Source: Alentia gelatinosa | Lineage: Eukaryota; Annelida; Polychaeta; Phyllodocida; Polynoidae | DNA length: 64,000 nt | Direction: 5' to 3' | Assembly (NCBI GenBank): GCA_950022655.1 | Contig: OX465579.1 | Coordinates: forward strand, 40,093,950 to 40,157,949 | Shown: piece after piece, positions 1-14,000 of the stretch | Layout of the letters: each line of letters opens with the position of its first letter | How positions within the stretch are numbered: position 1 is the stretch's first letter | Made by a program: the position numbers and the translations under genes | The notes under the pieces: generated by a model | Seen by the model: the letters and a program-made list of their open reading frames with translations, nothing else | What the model was told of the DNA's origin: nothing | The model's database searches: none

Positions 1-212
1 GGCGAGAGTTTGAAGGAAACCCAAATTTTATCAACCAAGACATGTGCGTGAACATCTTGAAAAAGGTATTGGCCGTACCATTTCGAAATATTGTCTAAAC
101 AACAAAACATTACAGCTGCATATTGATCGGATAGTTTCATTTTGTATTTTCTTAAGGTTTGGATACCGATTCCTCATATTCCATTGTAAGCACAAGTCGA
201 ATATCAGTACCT

Positions 213-503
213 AGTAAGGCCCGGTGCCACCCACTACGATAGAATCGCAGACCTCCCGATATGGCACCGATACAAAATGTCAAAATCGGTGCCATATCGG
301 GAAGGTGCAAAATCGTAGACATATGTCTAGACATGCCAATCCACCACGCATTGTATGGGGGTTTTATCGGTGCCTAATCGCAAAAACGTGGTCAACTGCC
401 CCGATATTAGGTAACCTTCCGACGCGATTTTGATTTTTTATCGGGAGGTGCATCGTAGGGCATATTGGTGCCATATCGTAGTAGGTGGACGCCGGGCCTT
501 ACT
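213..503. repeat. Short inverted-repeat element (MITE-like), family A, complete copy
   Basis: The two ends are inverted copies beginning AGTAAGGCCCGG and ending CCGGGCCTTACT. Similarity continues inward through a CCACCYACTACGATA block. Inside, positions 256-271 and 285-300 form a perfect 16-bp hairpin with a 13-base loop. There is no coding capacity. The short length, terminal inverted repeats and a second related copy in this window (28671-28732 plus 32730-32944) indicate a non-autonomous DNA transposon. The GGCC-rich ends suggest the PIF/Harbinger type, but no clean target-site duplication could be fixed: TAA lies on the left and TTA on the right. Confidence 0.75.
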
Positions 504-3500
504 CTATCAACATAATGCTTGAGAAAGCAGAAACCTTGGTGCCTAGTTTAAGGAACTTAAGACATTAAATATTGTTGTTGATTCTATTGGCTACAAACGT
601 TTCTCCGAAGGAAGGCAATTGCCAACTAACAGACACTATAGTATCGGCAGTAGTTATTGCCTCTTAGGTTGATTGTAAACAGCAGAGGGATATCATGCAA
701 ACACTACTGATTAGCTCAGCCATTGCTCTCCTTGATTGAGTGACATCTTGTTGAGCCTCTCGCAAGCCCAGTGATTGGCAAACGTTTACAGAGGCTCCAA
801 CGCACAGCCAGTTATATGCTGCAGATGTTGTCTCTTGTTCTTATCCGACGTTCATCTTCGTCAATCAATGACGGCAGCGCACCGCTCTTCCCGAAGTCCA
901 TCTTTCTAGCGGAACCCTTACTGTAATTCACTGTTGGTACCCAATTTAGACGTTCATTCTCTTTGCAATAAAAGAGACTGCAATAAGTGGTTCCAGCGTC
1001 ATCAGCACTGCATTGTACGCAGCTTTGCCTCCGCAACTACCGACCATTCCGGGATTGCTCTGTTTTAGAAGAATAACAAATGAATTCACGGATATCGCCT
1101 TGACTAAATAGCACAACCTACCCCTAGAGAATGTGTGTGCTCTGTATCTTTCCTATGTAATGAATTTATAGGACGGACATGAAATAGACATGGATAATTC
1201 CGAATGCTTAGACGTTATAGATATAGTTTTTGGACAGCTGCCTCATAATTGAACTGTCAACTGTTTGACAGCAGATGTTATCACATACAAGAATCGAGAG
1301 AGGGGAAAAATATTGCCAATACAGTCTATCTCTTTATTCTCTCTATCAAAACCACCAGGAATTGAACTGAGAATGTATTACCTGATGCTTTGCCATGTTG
1401 AGGCTAACTGTAATTTGGTTATAATTGAGGGGCGGTGGAAGGTGTTGCCATTTGACGCCTACCGGATCATCGCTTAGGAGACGGCCGCCCACAAGAGAGG
1501 GTGCCACCAGCAGTCTTGCTTATAAATTATATCATATTACTAACCCCATATAACGAATTAGTGGGGGAAAAAGCCAATCCCAGAGTATTATACTTCGAGA
1601 TAAACTACTATTTAATCAGATTTTTCGTGGTTTTTTTTTAAATTGCAACACTGTCGTGGGATTCGACCATATGTATTTATCTATATTCAAATATATATTT
1701 ATATACATGATTTGTATCTACGTACCACGGACATGCTGTTATGCAAATGCATGAGTACTGAAATGGCGTTTGCCAGGTATACATTCATAGGAACTCTGGG
1801 TTAGGGCACTGGCTGTCTTTATATAACACATCTGAAACTGTTCTACTTAGCGGAGCGACCGTCACAGCCACAGCCGTACCAGAGGCCAAGGCATGCTTAA
1901 ATCTAAGGAGCATCTTCACATATCCGCCAAGCGTTAGCCGGAGGAAACGATTTGTCTCACCCTGCGGATATGGCTGCATTTTTATTCTGTTTGTCCATCG
2001 TGAGCAGACCACATATAGAGCCTGGTCAAAAACCTGGCCGTATGGTAGGGGTGATCGGCAAGAGATCTGCCAGATGAGATGGTTGCAGAAAATGTAACTT
2101 GAACTGAAATATCATTTCTAAACCAACTTTTTCAGAATGAATGTAGAATTTCGTGTTTAGAACACAAAGGCCATATTTATAGGGAAAGTACCATTGACTT
2201 GTATTTTTGTTACATTCAAATGCAGTAATTTTGAAGCAAGTACATCTGGACAACTTCCCAGGTCGGTTTTGATAGCATATTTAACAACGTTTCGGCGATG
2301 AGTGGCCTTTTCAAATGATGCTTTTAACTGAGACAATCTCTACACTCCCAGTAGTATATAGAAACATGGCGTGGTCAAAATGATGAACATGAATTCCTCA
2401 AATCCGCTTATTGAATAAACAAATAGCTGCCGTGGATTTCTGATCTCGGCGACAACCTTACAAAACACAACTGTTAACCGATGCACATTTCTGTCTGATT
2501 TAAGCACGCCTCCAGCAGTATGCCAACCCGGAAAGTATCCTGTGTACACTTCCTGCAGGCTGCCCGGTATCACATTCATCTTAACGCAGATCACAGAGAT
2601 GAAGGTTTTTTTTTACTCAGCGCCTGGCTTGACCACCACGTCCCCGTGTCCTGATTGGCTGAGCGAGAGGTTTGCCGCTGCCGCCTGCCTGCCCTGATGT
2701 GTGGGGCTGGCCATCACCCCTGGGGTGCTATCTTGTTCAAGGGGGTGTTGGGAGGGGAGCTGGGTACATATTGCAGGCTGTGTGACTGGTCAGACACCAG
2801 TGACTGGTTGCAGAAATGATCGGAAGTCAGGACCCGCCCTCGGGAGGCCATTGCATCGACATGAATCACCTTGCGCGTTATTAATTTTAGGGCTGGTTTA
2901 GAGGGGGGTCGCGGTGAAGGGTGGTGTGAGTAGACCTGTTCCTATAACCCCTGGATCACGGAACACCTTCAGTCCTGACCTCAGGTCATCAAAGGAGGCA
3001 CAAAACTGGTTCCTAAATTGAATCTTGAGAATTGTCGAAGCTCACATTTGACATTGCATTCTGATCATTATTACTTGTTATGCACTCATTCTTGTCACAT
3101 ATTATTGTCACAAGATTTAAATGTTGTTGGTATTTTCTTTGGGTCAAAGAAACATGAGTTGTTATCAATTTAATTTCTCAAGAAATACCAATACTGACGT
3201 TTATCTCGAACTGCATTTTGTGAAACGGTTCCACCTGTTGATCCCCCTTTGTCACTTCTAAACTCTCCAAGAGACATCAGCAGATGTCTCGAGAGTCTAC
3301 TCTTGATCATTCTCAGGCTACTCTTTTGTTCTATATCTGGTGGATTATCGGGCCCTATCGATAACTATAAACTGTGATACCGACTGTGGTGAGTTTGGCA
3401 ATAGCTTATAAAACTACGAACAAAACATCCACAAAATCTCTGGTAGGGTTGGATATAACCTATCATAATTATTTTTTTGTGTAAGCAATACTAAGTATTC

Positions 3501-3560
3501 ACTAAGTAACAACAGAAGTTAAAAGTAAAATTTCAAAATAATTTATCCATTAATAGTTTA
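504..3560. other. No gene recognised
   Basis: I see no coding exon, RNA gene or clear repeat boundary here. The longest open frames are short and have no recognisable domain. About 2640-2940 is more GC-rich than its surroundings but has no core promoter motif that I can defend. Confidence 0.5.
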
Positions 3561-3890
3561 GTAGACTATATGGCATCCCACAAGGGTCAATTTTAGGTCC
3601 AATCCTTTTTATAATTTATATCAATAGCATCAATGAACGACATCTAAATTCAGAGAATATCTTATATGCAAAAGAATTGGAGTTATACCTAGCAGGCGAG
3701 CAGATCTCCCATAAATTGAGCACTACTATAGATTGAAAAAACATCTAATTGAAAAAATGGACATTTACGTAACAGGGAATTCTGTCTAAGATGAAACTCG
3801 GTCATAGAATATTCAAATTTTATACAATTTATTAGGTATTGATGGTGCCCTTTGTCTTGTATATATGTTGACAACATTTGTGAAGAACGT
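3561..3890 (+). pseudogene. Decayed reverse-transcriptase fragment of a non-LTR retrotransposon
   Basis: From 3569 the plus frame reads YGIPQGSILGPILF followed by a hydrophobic stretch ending in IYIN. This is the RT block carrying the QGSxLGP motif. About 23 residues later the catalytic YADD site should follow; the frame instead reads LYAKELELYLAG, so both aspartates are lost. It meets a TGA near 3733, and further RT-like residues appear in shifted frames up to about 3890. It is a 5'- and 3'-truncated, inactive copy. A CR1/jockey-like origin is likely, but the clade cannot be fixed from so short a piece. Confidence 0.75.
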
Positions 3891-4347
3891 CAACAGATGA
3901 CAGTTGTACATGTCGTTAATTATGGTGAATAAAAACTAGACATGCGGCAAAGAGCAATGCTTTCATAAGGAATTTCTTTGGACTAATTTTAAAAACCCAG
4001 CCTGTAGCGATTACAGCTATCGGAGCAGCATGCAGAGATTTCTGGCAAAATGTTAAAACAGGTGCAAAAATATATGTACGTATTCTGATTGGGCATCGAT
4101 TCGTCGGTACATAAACCTCGCTCTTCCATCAACTCAGTCTAGTAATATAGATAGTAACAAAAACAATAACAACGATGATACGGGTATCAGCTAAATGTCC
4201 AAATACACAGTACATCAACAGTTATAAATCAAACAATAAAAAAGATGATAATACATTAGTGCAGGTCGCTGTTAGCTAATTATGGTGACACGCTCGTTTC
4301 GCGCTTACCAGACTCACACGCCACCTAGCGGCTTCTACCACTTTCTC

Positions 4348-4355
4348 TGACGTCA
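4348..4355. promoter_or_regulatory. Perfect CRE palindrome TGACGTCA
   Basis: The eight bases match the consensus CREB/ATF site exactly. No gene start is recognised beside it; the nearest identified feature is the retroelement fragment at 4630-5100. Eight-base matches are expected by chance at about one per 65 kb, so function is unproven. Confidence 0.25.
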
Positions 4356-4629
4356 CGGCTTCTCAGCGGGTCGAGAGAATACTTCAAAATTACCCCCAAC
4401 CCTCCCAACAATTTTTTTCATCAACCTCTCTGAGCTTGACATATTTTTCCTTTTGTCCGTTTCTCCAATGTTCACATTTTTCACATTCTCGTTTATCACG
4501 GTAAACAAATAAACCTCTATTTTCCGGCAGTCCCGCGTCTTGTTGGTCATTGTATGTGTGTATGGCTCTTCTAGGGACTCTTTGGAATGTTATAGAATAC
4601 AAGTGCAGCCACCATTTAATTACTTCAAA

Positions 4630-5100
4630 TTACTGTATCGGATTATCAAGACCTCTAATAGCTTTCCAAAAGGCAGACTTTGTGTCCATTCCTCTAAATC
4701 TTTGGGGAACATTGTTCCAGAGATTAGCTATCCTGTAGAAGGGTACTTTCTTTAGGAACTGGGAATTTGGTTTTGGGTCTAGGGAGATTCAAATTAGATT
4801 TAGTGGCTGAACGAGTAACGGAACGTGCGACGGTCCGGTCGTCATCCCTGTTGATTAAACGGTACATTCCTATCACACTGTCTTCATCTGAAGACGGTTA
4901 GTAAGAGTTCGCCCCTTCTTATCTGTAGAAGAGGGATTTTCATTATTGTATGTAGCTCGTTGACAGTGTGCAACCTGGGGCCCACCATTAGGCAGACCCT
5001 CAATCCGCGATTTTGATTTCGCCGGAGTTTGCCAAGAACTTTGTCGTCTGACTATAGACAAGCTGACATGTCCGTATGAATCTATATAATGAACGCGACC
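4630..5100 (-). pseudogene. Decayed C-terminal region of a CR1-like non-LTR retrotransposon
   Basis: On the minus strand, shifting frames give the typical C-terminal half of a CR1/jockey-type ORF2. Around 5045-4890 it reads KLRRNQNRGLRVCLMVGP and then HTVNELH. About 4866-4757 gives RSVTRSATKSNLNLPRP. About 4757-4633 gives FLKKVPFYRIANLWNNVP, ending in a stop. Two or more frameshifts separate the pieces. The NRxLRxCLxVGP block is closely matched by the element at 33241-35270 (NRALRACLAVGP), so the two belong to related families. An open frame of 100 codons at 4873-5175 on the same strand is in the wrong frame and is not counted as a gene. Confidence 0.75.
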
Positions 5101-5175
5101 TTTTCTATGTTCCCCTAATTTCATGACATGTTTAGGTAGGTGGAATACCCAATTTGCAGTTCGCCTAGCTAGCAT

Positions 5176-8100
5176 CGTGTGCTATTTAGATGTAAATGAT
5201 ACATAAGGAAGGTCTTGATATGAAGGTGTCTTGATCAGCGATGAACTTATCCACAGAAATTTTACCTTTTCCATTCATCTCTGTTTATATTTAGATAATG
5301 GTGATACATTTCTGAAGATCCGTCCTTTTGTATTCAACGAGAATCACCAGGACTATCCTATAATAATACAAGGAGAGTTCCTTTTATCTCCCAAACGGCC
5401 CACCGGATTCCACTGAGCGAACCGGTTCCTCTTAGTGATCAGTATGGAGACTGATTTCCCGAGACAAGGCAGGAGAACTCGCACTTAAAGTTTATTAATC
5501 TTTTCAGACGCCCACAATTATGTTTGTTAACAATATAAGCCTATTCGTCACTTTGGATGTATGGGCTTTTTCTTTATTCTCTCTTGATGTGTACAGATAT
5601 ATTTATAGTAAATCAATGATAACTATGTTCTATACACAGCTTTAAAGCAGGTTGAGGTCTCCCTACCTTGGGGCAAGGAGACGGCACTGCTCCACTAACC
5701 TGTACCACACCGTTCCCTACCTTTCACAGTGCGGCCGTTGACGAAGCACACCCAGGAGACCTCACTGTATACGTCGTCCTGCCATGCAGCCTTCATTTCA
5801 ATAAAGCCACTCTAGTCCTGAGACCATTTTTATATGTGATTGATCTGCTCTGGCCATGTGGGCGATTTCCTGACACTGCATGGTGTCTTAAGTCATTCAG
5901 TCCAACTCAGCATTAGCAGAAAAAAAGGCAAAGGGCAAAGATACACAGGAAGGACTTATGTATTTCGTATTTCTATGTGACTTCCATTTGCCTTCTTGCT
6001 GTGCTTTTGATTACAGTTTATGAAGATCGGGTAGATATGGAATAGATTTCTACCGGGCTGCCTACTTTGCGTGACTTTTTTCTCAATTGTCTGACTCAGG
6101 GAAAATGACATTTCTGTCATCAACCGAGATTAAATTCTACTTGTCCTCTTCTATAGGCATATGTATGAATTGTAAGGCCTGCTAGACATTTACATAGCAA
6201 ATTAAAAAATAGAAGCACTAGCAATAGAAATCCTCGTTATTTCGCAGGCTAACAACATAGTATTTATGCATATCATCTCTAAATAAGATATTTACTGACA
6301 ATATAAAAAATCTGTTATTGCACTCGTCTCAGACGTAATAGTTTGCAGTGTCGCACGAAGGTGTCACCACATCTATCGGTCTAGCGTCCCGCCTGCGTTG
6401 CTATGTACCCAGTTGGCTGTCATCTTTAAATAGCGCAAACACCAATAGAGCGCCCGTCATCCGTATATTGCCAAGGCCCGTGCAATGTTTCTGATCTATT
6501 TGTGTGTTTATGTTGCTGAGCGGTCGGGCTTCCCAAAGGGGATAGTAAAGTGTGTCCTCAAACAATCCCCGAGACGAGTGCCGGCACCTGCGAGCGGCAC
6601 GACTAGTGGAGTCAAAATTAAATTGCCTGGCATATATCGACAGGGATAAAAAGCATGAAAGATCGTTATCAACTTGTTAAAATGAAATCTCCCTGCCTGT
6701 TGATTACGCATTGGGTTACTGTCGTGTATGTATCCGTACAGCAACACATAGTGAATGCCCAAATCCTATTTCTTTATATTAACCTCTCGGGATAACCTGA
6801 GATTTGAATGCAAGAATGGTAGAAACATGCTTTGTCTAAATTTTAGGGTATCGCTATTGATCTGTTATTTCATTCTCTCATAAACAATAACAAAGTGACG
6901 TTATTTTATTTTGTTAATTGAATAAACGTTTCCTGCAGTAATGTCCCAGACAGCCATCGAGATTATTAATGCATGATTGTTGACTGGCTGCTATTCCTGG
7001 CGCTCGACAAGTTTTAGATATTGCAACCGGGTTTAGATGAATTCCAGCAAAATGAATTTTAGATTGACCTTTCTTCGGCATCTCATCTGAGATGAATTGC
7101 TCCTCAGTGAGCCATTCAGGGGCATTACTATGCACACGAGTCTCCACTAGAACAATGGGCCCTAAATTGCAGCACCCCGTGATGTGTATAACCCTCGCCC
7201 TCCCCTCCCTAATATCCAATTCTCCCAAGTTTTCCTAGACTCATCGGCACTATCACTCCAAGAAAAAACATAGCCATTCTTAGAAATGGAATGTGAGTCG
7301 TGTATAATTTCACCATTGTATTCCTACTCTGCTTATTGAGATTGGCTCCAAAACCATTCTCGGTGACTATATGGTTAAATCTATAATGCTATTACAAAAG
7401 CAACGTGAATAACTACTTTAGCAATAATAAAAAGTCATGAGGTAAACGATAAGAAACTATTGATTTCAACCCTTAAAATGATAAATTGTAGTTAACAATA
7501 TCATGGGAATTAGGCAGCCATCCCCCACACAATCTAAGTATGTGACAAATATATGAATAGGACGTTCCTACATAATCAGCATCGTATTCAATAGGATTTC
7601 CAGACTCCGATGCTAGATTTAAGACACTATAAATACAATAATCGTACTTAGCAGCCATGACAATTCTCTACGATTCACCAATACATAACAATCTGGCTTG
7701 AATTGGGTATTAAAGCTGTAGATTCGCCGTCATCGACCCAGAAACTCATACTTCGAATACTCTATTAGACCGGAATACGTCAAGTATTTCAAGTTTAGAC
7801 ATACATTCTGATACCTTTCAGCCCATTTCATTGTCCTCCGAATCGAAACAACACTTAGCCGTGAACCAGTCTATAGAAGCATTCTTTAAGGCGGTTCCGG
7901 AAACCTGAGATCGATTCTAATGCCGCTCACCTGAGTGAGATGGAAAATGTCGGATCGGATTTCAGGACCTCGACCCTATCAATCCGATCCTTTCTCCGTA
8001 CTGTACTTAATTTCTAGTTCTTATAACTTCTTGGCTGTAAAGAGCAGGACGGTTCAAAGTCTTCCTATCAAAAGTCTACTTGTAACATTCATTTAACAAT

Positions 8101-11090
8101 TACAAATTTGATGGCCATTTTGAAAATGCATTTATATATAGATAGTAAGATTTGGCTGAAGATTTGGGTGAAAACTAGCATTGCATCTAATTTGAAATTG
8201 ATAATAATGAGTTCTAAGGCGGTGTCCATCTAAACCACCCACCAAATTTAGCCACAGGCACTACCTTCTAATTTTATCCCCCCCCCCCCCCCCAACGACG
8301 CACACCTTGAGAACTCTCAAGTGTGAACAGAATTTTTTTCCTGACACCCTTTCTTTCAACAAAAATGTAGGTCTTTAAAAGATGTATCGTTGTTAATTAA
8401 TTATCCGAATCAACTGTTGTTAAATACGCAGGTTACTATCCTAACGTTCACTTTTATGTTGAAATAGCAGAAGTAGTATACAAGGTGGTTTAATGATAGT
8501 TTTATTATAGAACGAGACTACTCCAGGAATAAGTACAGGAAACGGGCTGTCCAATCAGACAGGATATCAAAGGATACGTCACGAGTCCACAAAGATGGCA
8601 CTCTGTCCATGCATTCCGTGCATCCATTGTTACCCATCATTACATCCTCTGACTGCGTATCTGGAATACTTCAACAAAGCTGTAAATGCTATGACCTCAT
8701 CCCCACCCTCACGCTATGATCTCTGTAAATCCTGCAGTTCATGAAATATCACCTGATTACCATGCTCACATTTCCTGGATGTATTAACCTCAGGCTTTAC
8801 TATGAGTCCGAATTGCATAAAAGCTTCCATATGACCAAAATATGTTAAGACATTAAATAAAGGTTTGATCAGACAATTTCAGACTGAACTATAATATGCG
8901 CATCTCATATTCATACTTTATATGAATTATTCTAAGATTGTAAGATCGATCACACCATAATTACACTTGTCTTCTTCTGAATGCCAATCAATCATCTAAT
9001 ATTAACACTCAATAGGAAGGATCTACGTATTAGTATACCAGATCAATCATTGCAGAAGCCAGTAGTAACTTGTATCCATTGGTAGCTTGTGTCCATTTTT
9101 TGGGTTGAAGTCGGAATATCGAACCCCCACAGAAACACTTGAAGACCCCCAGCATTTGTTTTGAATAATATTGCACTAAACAAAGAAAAGTTTATTTTGT
9201 GCGCAGGCGGCCATAGGCCCGAGAGGCTGCCGCGTTTGCGAGTGTATCAGGGGATCAACATCGACTGCTTTAAAGAACTGAATATTTACAAAACAATCTT
9301 TTATTGGGTTCATATTGAGTGAGACATATTTCAGTTTAAACGGACATTTGGCGGTGGCGCGAGCAGGGTGACCCGCCCTCGTGACCGGTACCCACCACCA
9401 GGCAGTAGACAGCGCATACTTGTTATACATATGCTACATATCGGTTATGGAGTACATTTTACCATAATCAATGGCTTTGTGACCGTAATCAATGAATTTC
9501 AAATCCTCAATCAATTGTTAGTGATTGTGACAGCGTACGAAGAATGGGTAGCGGTTTACTTTGGTCCCTTACATATTCAATGGAGATTACGTAATAGGTT
9601 GATAACAAAAGAATATGAAACAATATGGGAAAGTATAGGAAATTCATGCGTTCAAAATGATTGATTTTGATGAGATGGTAATGATATGAGATGCAAATAC
9701 AACACCCTTAACTCTGAATTACTCCTACATAATCTAGATATCCTTCTCACCTAGACCCATACACAGAGGAAGGAGCCGAAGCCTACCACGTTAATGCGAT
9801 GAGACTGACACACCATATGGCTTGCGAACTGATGTGTCGAAATAGCTGTATTCACGCTATGTGGTATTCCTCATGACAATCATCAGCCCTATAGTTAACG
9901 ATGAAATTCAACGATATTATTTTGTGATCGCAAGGTAATGTTGAGCCGTATGATAGGGCACAAAGTGATGGCTAGTTCCACCATCACCCACCATAAAATT
10001 GTAAGATAGCGCCATTGTAATCGGGGAACAATTGCTGTTATCAGTTGTACAAACTTAAACCCTCTACGACAAGCTGAAAAATGATCTTCTAAAAAGTTCT
10101 TTGATGACAACATCAGCCACCTGGGTTATTGTCTGGTGTCGTGGGCAAAATGGGCACCTCCATAAGACACTTGTATTAAATTGGTATTAACACATGGAGT
10201 ATTATGGATGCAAAATTGTTCAAGTTGGAGAGAATACATCAACTATATTTTTTTGCATAAGGAAGCAATGAAACTTTCGTGTAATTTGTAAATGTATGGT
10301 TAATAAAAAGGAGCATTGCTCGTTAAAGAAAACACCCCAAAAAAACCAAACTCTTTGCCCTATAGTTCTAAACATGTTCACTGGGCTCTGTATTGCCAGT
10401 GCATCCGGAGAACTGTATCTGTCCATAGAAGAGCTAATCATTTGATAATTTGCAGAATACAAAGTGGAAATGCTACAGCGAACCACCTGAAACTTGCAAT
10501 GCGTTGGTTCGCGATGTCTTCGGGATGATACATTCTATAGTGTACCCCAACCTTATCACAGACCTTTCCCATGCAGCCCAAACTCAGGAAGTGTGTGCAG
10601 GACTCAATGGCTGTGCTGGCGGCTGCGGTCTAGAACGGCATGGTAGGAGGGTAAAGGACCATGCCGCGGGCGTGCACCGGGTGTTGATGAGAAATTCGGA
10701 TGATATGGAGGGATCTGTGGATTCGGCGAATCGTGTACTGGAATTTCCCTCCATATGATCATATTGCCAGGGTAGAAAAAATAGAGAAGGGAAGGCGTGG
10801 ACGGCCGCTAGAAATCTATAACGTCCTATACGTGTGTACCGTGACCACACTACCGCTGGAATGACCAAAAACAGGAACGAAAGATATACCCTTAGCAGAA
10901 TCAGATTTTTTCCTTCTTTCAATTATAGGAAACCGAAATTTCTGAAAGCGTACATCTAATTTGAAAAGGAATAACATTATTATAGCTTACGGGTCAGAAA
11001 AATCAAATGCCATATAATAACATTTTACATGGTGAAATTATGACACTTCAGAAAGTTGATTATCCTATGGAACTGATTGCCGTTCGAGGA
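5176..11090. other. No gene recognised
   Basis: About 5.9 kb of AT-rich sequence with only short, domain-free open frames. It holds a C homopolymer of 16 at 8278-8293. I recognise no repeat family, RNA gene or exon. Confidence 0.5.
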
Positions 11091-14000
11091 ACTGCAACAA
11101 TTTTTCAACACAAGGTAAAAGATCTCGCAAGGAATTTGCATGAAATGACCTATGACATTATCATGATTCCAATACATAGTATCGTTCTATGAAATAAGTT
11201 CGTATGTCTGATTTAAGACAGCATGATTAATGTCTTCATTATCTGTCTTGAATTCACTGGCATGATTGTACCATACCGTGCTGATATTATGAGACTACGA
11301 CCCACAGAGTGAACTCTGAGTCTGAGTAAAGATATTATTCAACATTGAAGTCCGGTGGGTTCCGTCCTTAAATGGCCGAACCAATCGGGCGTCGGGGTGC
11401 GTTGGGAGTTGATGGGCTCCAGGCTTTAGCCCGAGACAAGCCACACTTTGCGTATACTACTTAGAGGTCATTTCCAAAAGATTTAGCTATACATCTTATT
11501 AAAACACTCCGGCGTTTGTGACATTTACTGAACAGAATCTCCAGAAAGCTATCTAGTCTTTACATCACAATAATTTAGCTATAGTTACATCCTGGTAAGA
11601 ATAACATGGGTGTCAATATTATCGATGCCTTCCTATCGTTGCACATGTACGACCACAAACAACATGGCCACCGATCAATGTCGAGGGATATCTGCGCGTG
11701 AATCTCTAATGATACAGGGCGTGGAAATATGGAGAACTTGATGATGATTAGTGGTATTAAAGTTATTGTTTCCCTCTTATTGCAATCACAAAGCAGGCCT
11801 ATTGTCCATTCAGATTAATCACTGATGTCTTTAGAGTGTATTAATAGTATCAAAGGTTATACCGCATCGAATCCATTTATAGGAGGAAAACATTGGTGTA
11901 CATTCCTTCCATAAAATTGGCTGTCATATTTCTCTCATATTTTGATAAACAAATAAGGATCAACATTGAGAACTTGAAAATACTTCAATCACTTGGTATC
12001 ATAAGATCATCATTTATCCCTCCAGCTTGAAAAGTGTCAGCTATGTCTACTGAAATGCTAACAGAAACCCAGTCAAGAGAAGGATGATTATTCTCTGCTT
12101 TTTATGCCTGCCTTTTGTGATCAATCTATTTTACCCCCTCAAACATGAGGATTTAAAACCATGAGCGCAATGCAAGTCCAGTGGCTTAGGTTAGAAGAGC
12201 GAGAGGGTTTCTATTGTTTTCAGTTAAATCAGATTAATTTAATATTGGACCTGCTACCTATTTCTTTGTGCAGGGATTGATTAATCAAAGTGTAAGTTTT
12301 AAAGACCATCTTTACATCATTCAATCTCGGCACGTTCTATGAAGTAATGAAATATCAATCTAGGCGTCAGAAGCGATCTACATAGTAACTGAAAGGATCT
12401 AGAGAGAGAATGTTATTTTTCTCTCATAGACTTTGCCTATCATTGATCCCCTATTCGGCACACCGTCTAGAACAGCACCAGTATAATGATGACAAACGTG
12501 GCTCTCTTGATTATACCTTGTAACTCCTACTATGGATAGATGCCATGAATCAAGGGTATGGTACATAAATGACGTAGTGCAATCATACTTTATACTATGC
12601 AACTCACAACGCTGCAAACAGTTTCTTGGAGAAGTTATAAACAATCTTAACAATGAATGCCTCCTGTTATTGAATTTTTTCGTTCCATTGGCATCCTGGT
12701 GGATGTCGTGGTTGGAAAAAAATTGTGTTTTTCAGCTAAGCCCCGTCTACCTACAATGAATCCCTCCTGTGTTTTAAAGTCTGAAGGCAAACCTGTTTTC
12801 ATGCCGGCTGACAGATTAGGTTGTTCGATTGATCCTGGTCCTGACGCTTCCGGAGTTTGGTCTGAATAGAGTCCTCGTTTAACTCCGGATGTCGTAATAT
12901 AAAACTACCTGGAAACAGGTTATGAATGTAAAAAAACTTATTCCTATATGAAATAAACATCAACAATACCTCACAAGGTATGAGATACGAATTTCTGAAA
13001 ATATAAGAAAGAATAAACTCAGGTTATGAATGTAAACTATTCAAAACTAGGGCAATTAAAACAGTTGAGTTCTAAAAGGTAAACTTCAATGCTTGTTGAA
13101 AGGATCCCCATGACTTTAGATAATACCTTACCCCTTCCCCATAGACTTTTCGTTAAACTAAACTTTCAATACAATCAGTGATGTATGGGTTCACATATTT
13201 CCTGCAGATTATGAACTTTCTTCTATATTGTTATATTGTTAGCCCTAGCAGTGGAGGAACTCTATTACTAAGGAGTTTGACTCCAATGCAGAAGCAGATT
13301 TATCTTTTTATTGTATGTTTTTTATTGGGTGTGATTCGAAAGTATACAACTTCGATCTGCCATCGTTACCCATGTGACAGGTTTACCCACTACACTTATA
13401 TGTCAATATAGATTTCTTCAGTCACTTTTACATGTATTGCACAACATAACATAACATTACTATTAAATTAATTATTACTAAAGCAATAAACAACAAAGTA
13501 TTAGAGACAATTCTCATAGAGAAGGTTATGATAAGTATACAGGACAAGGATGATGAAGATGATGTGCATGTAAGGATTAGCTTGCTCTTACTCAGATTAG
13601 ACTAGGTAGAACTAGCACCAGCCGATATAACCCTACCCAATCCAACAGACTACACAGATACACACTTATTTTAATGGTGGCTGATAATGACTACTGCAGC
13701 ATGGCAGTCATCTCTTGACTCCTCGCCGTTTCTTCACAGCTTGCAGTTATTGTTCATATCACATCCCCCTTGTGGAATCATATCTTGATTCCCTGGCAGG
13801 TTGGATGAATATTGCCGGTGGACGTGGGTATATGATTGAGCTAATCAATAATACTTGTAATAATAATAAAGATAATAATATTCATAGGTAAATACATAGA
13901 TAAATAGTTAGATGATTAAATCTGCATGGTTTAGACTACAATACAATGCAATACAGGGAGTTCCATTGGGCATCGTCTTTCCTTCCAAGACAAAGGTTGA

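Noticed and set aside
4873..5175. 100-codon minus-strand open frame
   Set aside because: Another frame of the same strand reads as the conserved C-terminal region of a non-LTR ORF2 (NRGLRVCLMVGP), so this open frame is incidental.
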